A DNA stretch of 64,000 nucleotides, taken from assembly GCA_026419785.1 (NCBI GenBank), contig JAODTK010003443.1:62001-126000 (forward strand), given 5' to 3'. Under the pieces are notes generated by a model, which saw only the letters and a list, made by a program, of their open reading frames with translations, searched no databases and was not told the origin of the DNA. Source of the stretch: Sclerodactyla briareus (taxonomy: Eukaryota > Echinodermata > Holothuroidea > Dendrochirotida > Sclerodactylidae). This document shows positions 62,740 to 64,000 of the stretch, in pieces. The position numbers and the translations under genes were made by a program. Position 1 is the stretch's first letter, and each line of letters begins with the position of its first letter.

Positions 62740-64000
62740 CCCCCAAGCCCAAAGTGGCAAAACTACCACTTTAGAGGCGGGTTATATATTCCCGGTTATT
62801 CCTAAACACTGTAACTACTAGTACTGTTAGTTTGACTGATGGTGGGGAAATTTGGAAATAGATTAAACCCGCTAAGTGTAGGAATGCCCTCAAAGCTGTG
62901 AGGCTGAACGTCCTGAAGACTCGATTTCGTTAGGCCAACGATACATTGCAGCACTAGTGAGCTTAGGCCTAGTTAGGCTTCACTCAACGTTAGGCTAACG
63001 TTATGCTCCTTTTTCAACAACAGTGAAAGTCAAATTGAGTTACTCTACTGTTCCAGTCGTTGAGATTGGGTTTAATATCAAGTACTTCCCTTTACTTTTC
63101 CCTTACCATATCTACCATCATCATCGGAACGATCACTCGTTGCTCTGGATAACAGAATCAATGAATTAATCATAAAGAGAGTTCAAAGTCAATCAACGCA
63201 GCGCACCCATGCGGCAGCCATTTTTTTGATTGAACCAGTATGGTCACTTCATGCTTTTTATTAGAAAACTCTCTTTTGAGTCCACGTCATTTTTTAAATA
63301 ATGTGATTTGAAAAACATATATGAGCAAATTATAATACGTGAAAAAAACATATTAGAGAGCCATCACATCCAATATGCGATTTTGAGATGTAAAGCTCCC
63401 ATAAAAAGTGACAAGGAATCTAAAGAAATTATCTCGTAACCAATATTTCATTATTATAATTTCAGATTCGCAGCGTGACGTGGCGCCCCATACCATATTA
63501 GGATTATAGTTAGCGACCCATGAAGTGACATGGCCATAGTCGACGCAAACTCAGGGTGGATAGTTTTGACGTTTGACGCCTGCGTCTGATTTTTCCTAAA
63601 TCGAGTACAATTTTTTGATTGACATTCAGATTGAACACCATCGTCGATAGTTCCCTGAATAGCTGATTGTTGTAGTACGTGTAGTTGGCTTGAATCAAGG
63701 GTGGCGCCAGCGGGAAGCGGGTGGGGTCTGCAGGGGTCCACTGACTGTCGGGGACCCCCCCCCGTGGAAATTTTCCTTCGTTGTCCCCCTCTCGTCGGTG
63801 AGCCCGTGTGGTTCATGCTAAGATGTACACCGGGTCGTAGCCTCTAAATAATTGCTGGGGTCTCGCTCAAGTTTGAGATCAGGTACCATTCCTCTTATCT
63901 GTCACTATTTAATTATTATTATCTTCCTACCGACTAGCACCGCATATATGCTAACCTTGAATTCTTCGAAAAGTCTCTCGGCAAAAGAGGTTAAGTTACA
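62740..64000. other. Window end, no firm gene
   Basis: A tiny exon-like minus-strand stretch (acceptor TTATCCAG, TSDRSDDDGRY, donor GTAAGG) lies at about 63111-63147, and an ATG in AAAAAAATGGCTGCCGCATG context at about 63218. Neither can be tied to a gene. Confidence 0.3.

Overview
The window reads as nuclear DNA of a marine deuterostome, most likely an echinoderm. It has no bacterial-style operons. Coding sequence comes in short exons with GT/AG borders, introns run to several kilobases, and decayed LINEs, tRNA-headed SINEs, minisatellites and long poly(dG)/poly(dC) tracts fill the rest. The palindrome TAGGCCTA recurs. The echinoderm placement is an inference from repeat style, not a proof.

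The one host gene I can identify runs on the minus strand from about 57.07 kb down to 31.25 kb. It is a POGLUT1 (Rumi, CAP10-domain protein O-glucosyltransferase) orthologue. Nine exons can be placed in family order, from the Cys-rich N-terminal part (CTSDDCSC) through [55 protein letters not shown] and WLEFFYP to a C-terminal KDEL. The signal-peptide exon and one short exon before the last were not found. Almost every exon needs one or more 1-2 base frame corrections, many in homopolymers. I read this as long-read consensus error more than gene death, but one splice donor also reads GG instead of GT, so a dying copy is not excluded.

Layout. 0-12.6 kb: no gene recognised; one copy of a dispersed repeat (3.9-4.5 kb), a SINE fragment (5.8-6.1 kb) and simple repeats. 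12.6-13.4 kb: a diverged tandem array with a TTTCATGAAACTTG-type core. 13.86-16.65 kb: a nearly complete ORF2 of a LINE (endonuclease, reverse transcriptase, C-terminal domain), badly decayed. 17.2-20.4 kb: GC-rich repeats, hairpins and a small foldback element. 21.1-21.9 kb: a second LINE fragment, then very long G tracts. 23.3-23.65 kb: an unidentified exon-like ORF. 27.54-29.59 kb: a 63-bp minisatellite of about 32 copies. 31.25-57.07 kb: POGLUT1, whose introns hold SINE copies, a LINE 3' half, an unidentified decayed coding segment (39.1-39.6 kb) and two more tandem arrays. 58.2-59.2 kb: a hAT-like non-autonomous transposon. 60.5-60.9 kb: a LINE C-terminus. 60.9-64 kb: candidate exons of unknown genes and a CpG-richer stretch that could hold a promoter.

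No new multi-gene system is visible. The most interesting points are the POGLUT1 locus hidden under antisense and shadow ORFs, a degenerate tandem array abutting one of its exons and carrying copies of that exon's splice donor, the 63-bp array that is open in frame on both strands, and three or four distinct tRNA-headed SINE families.
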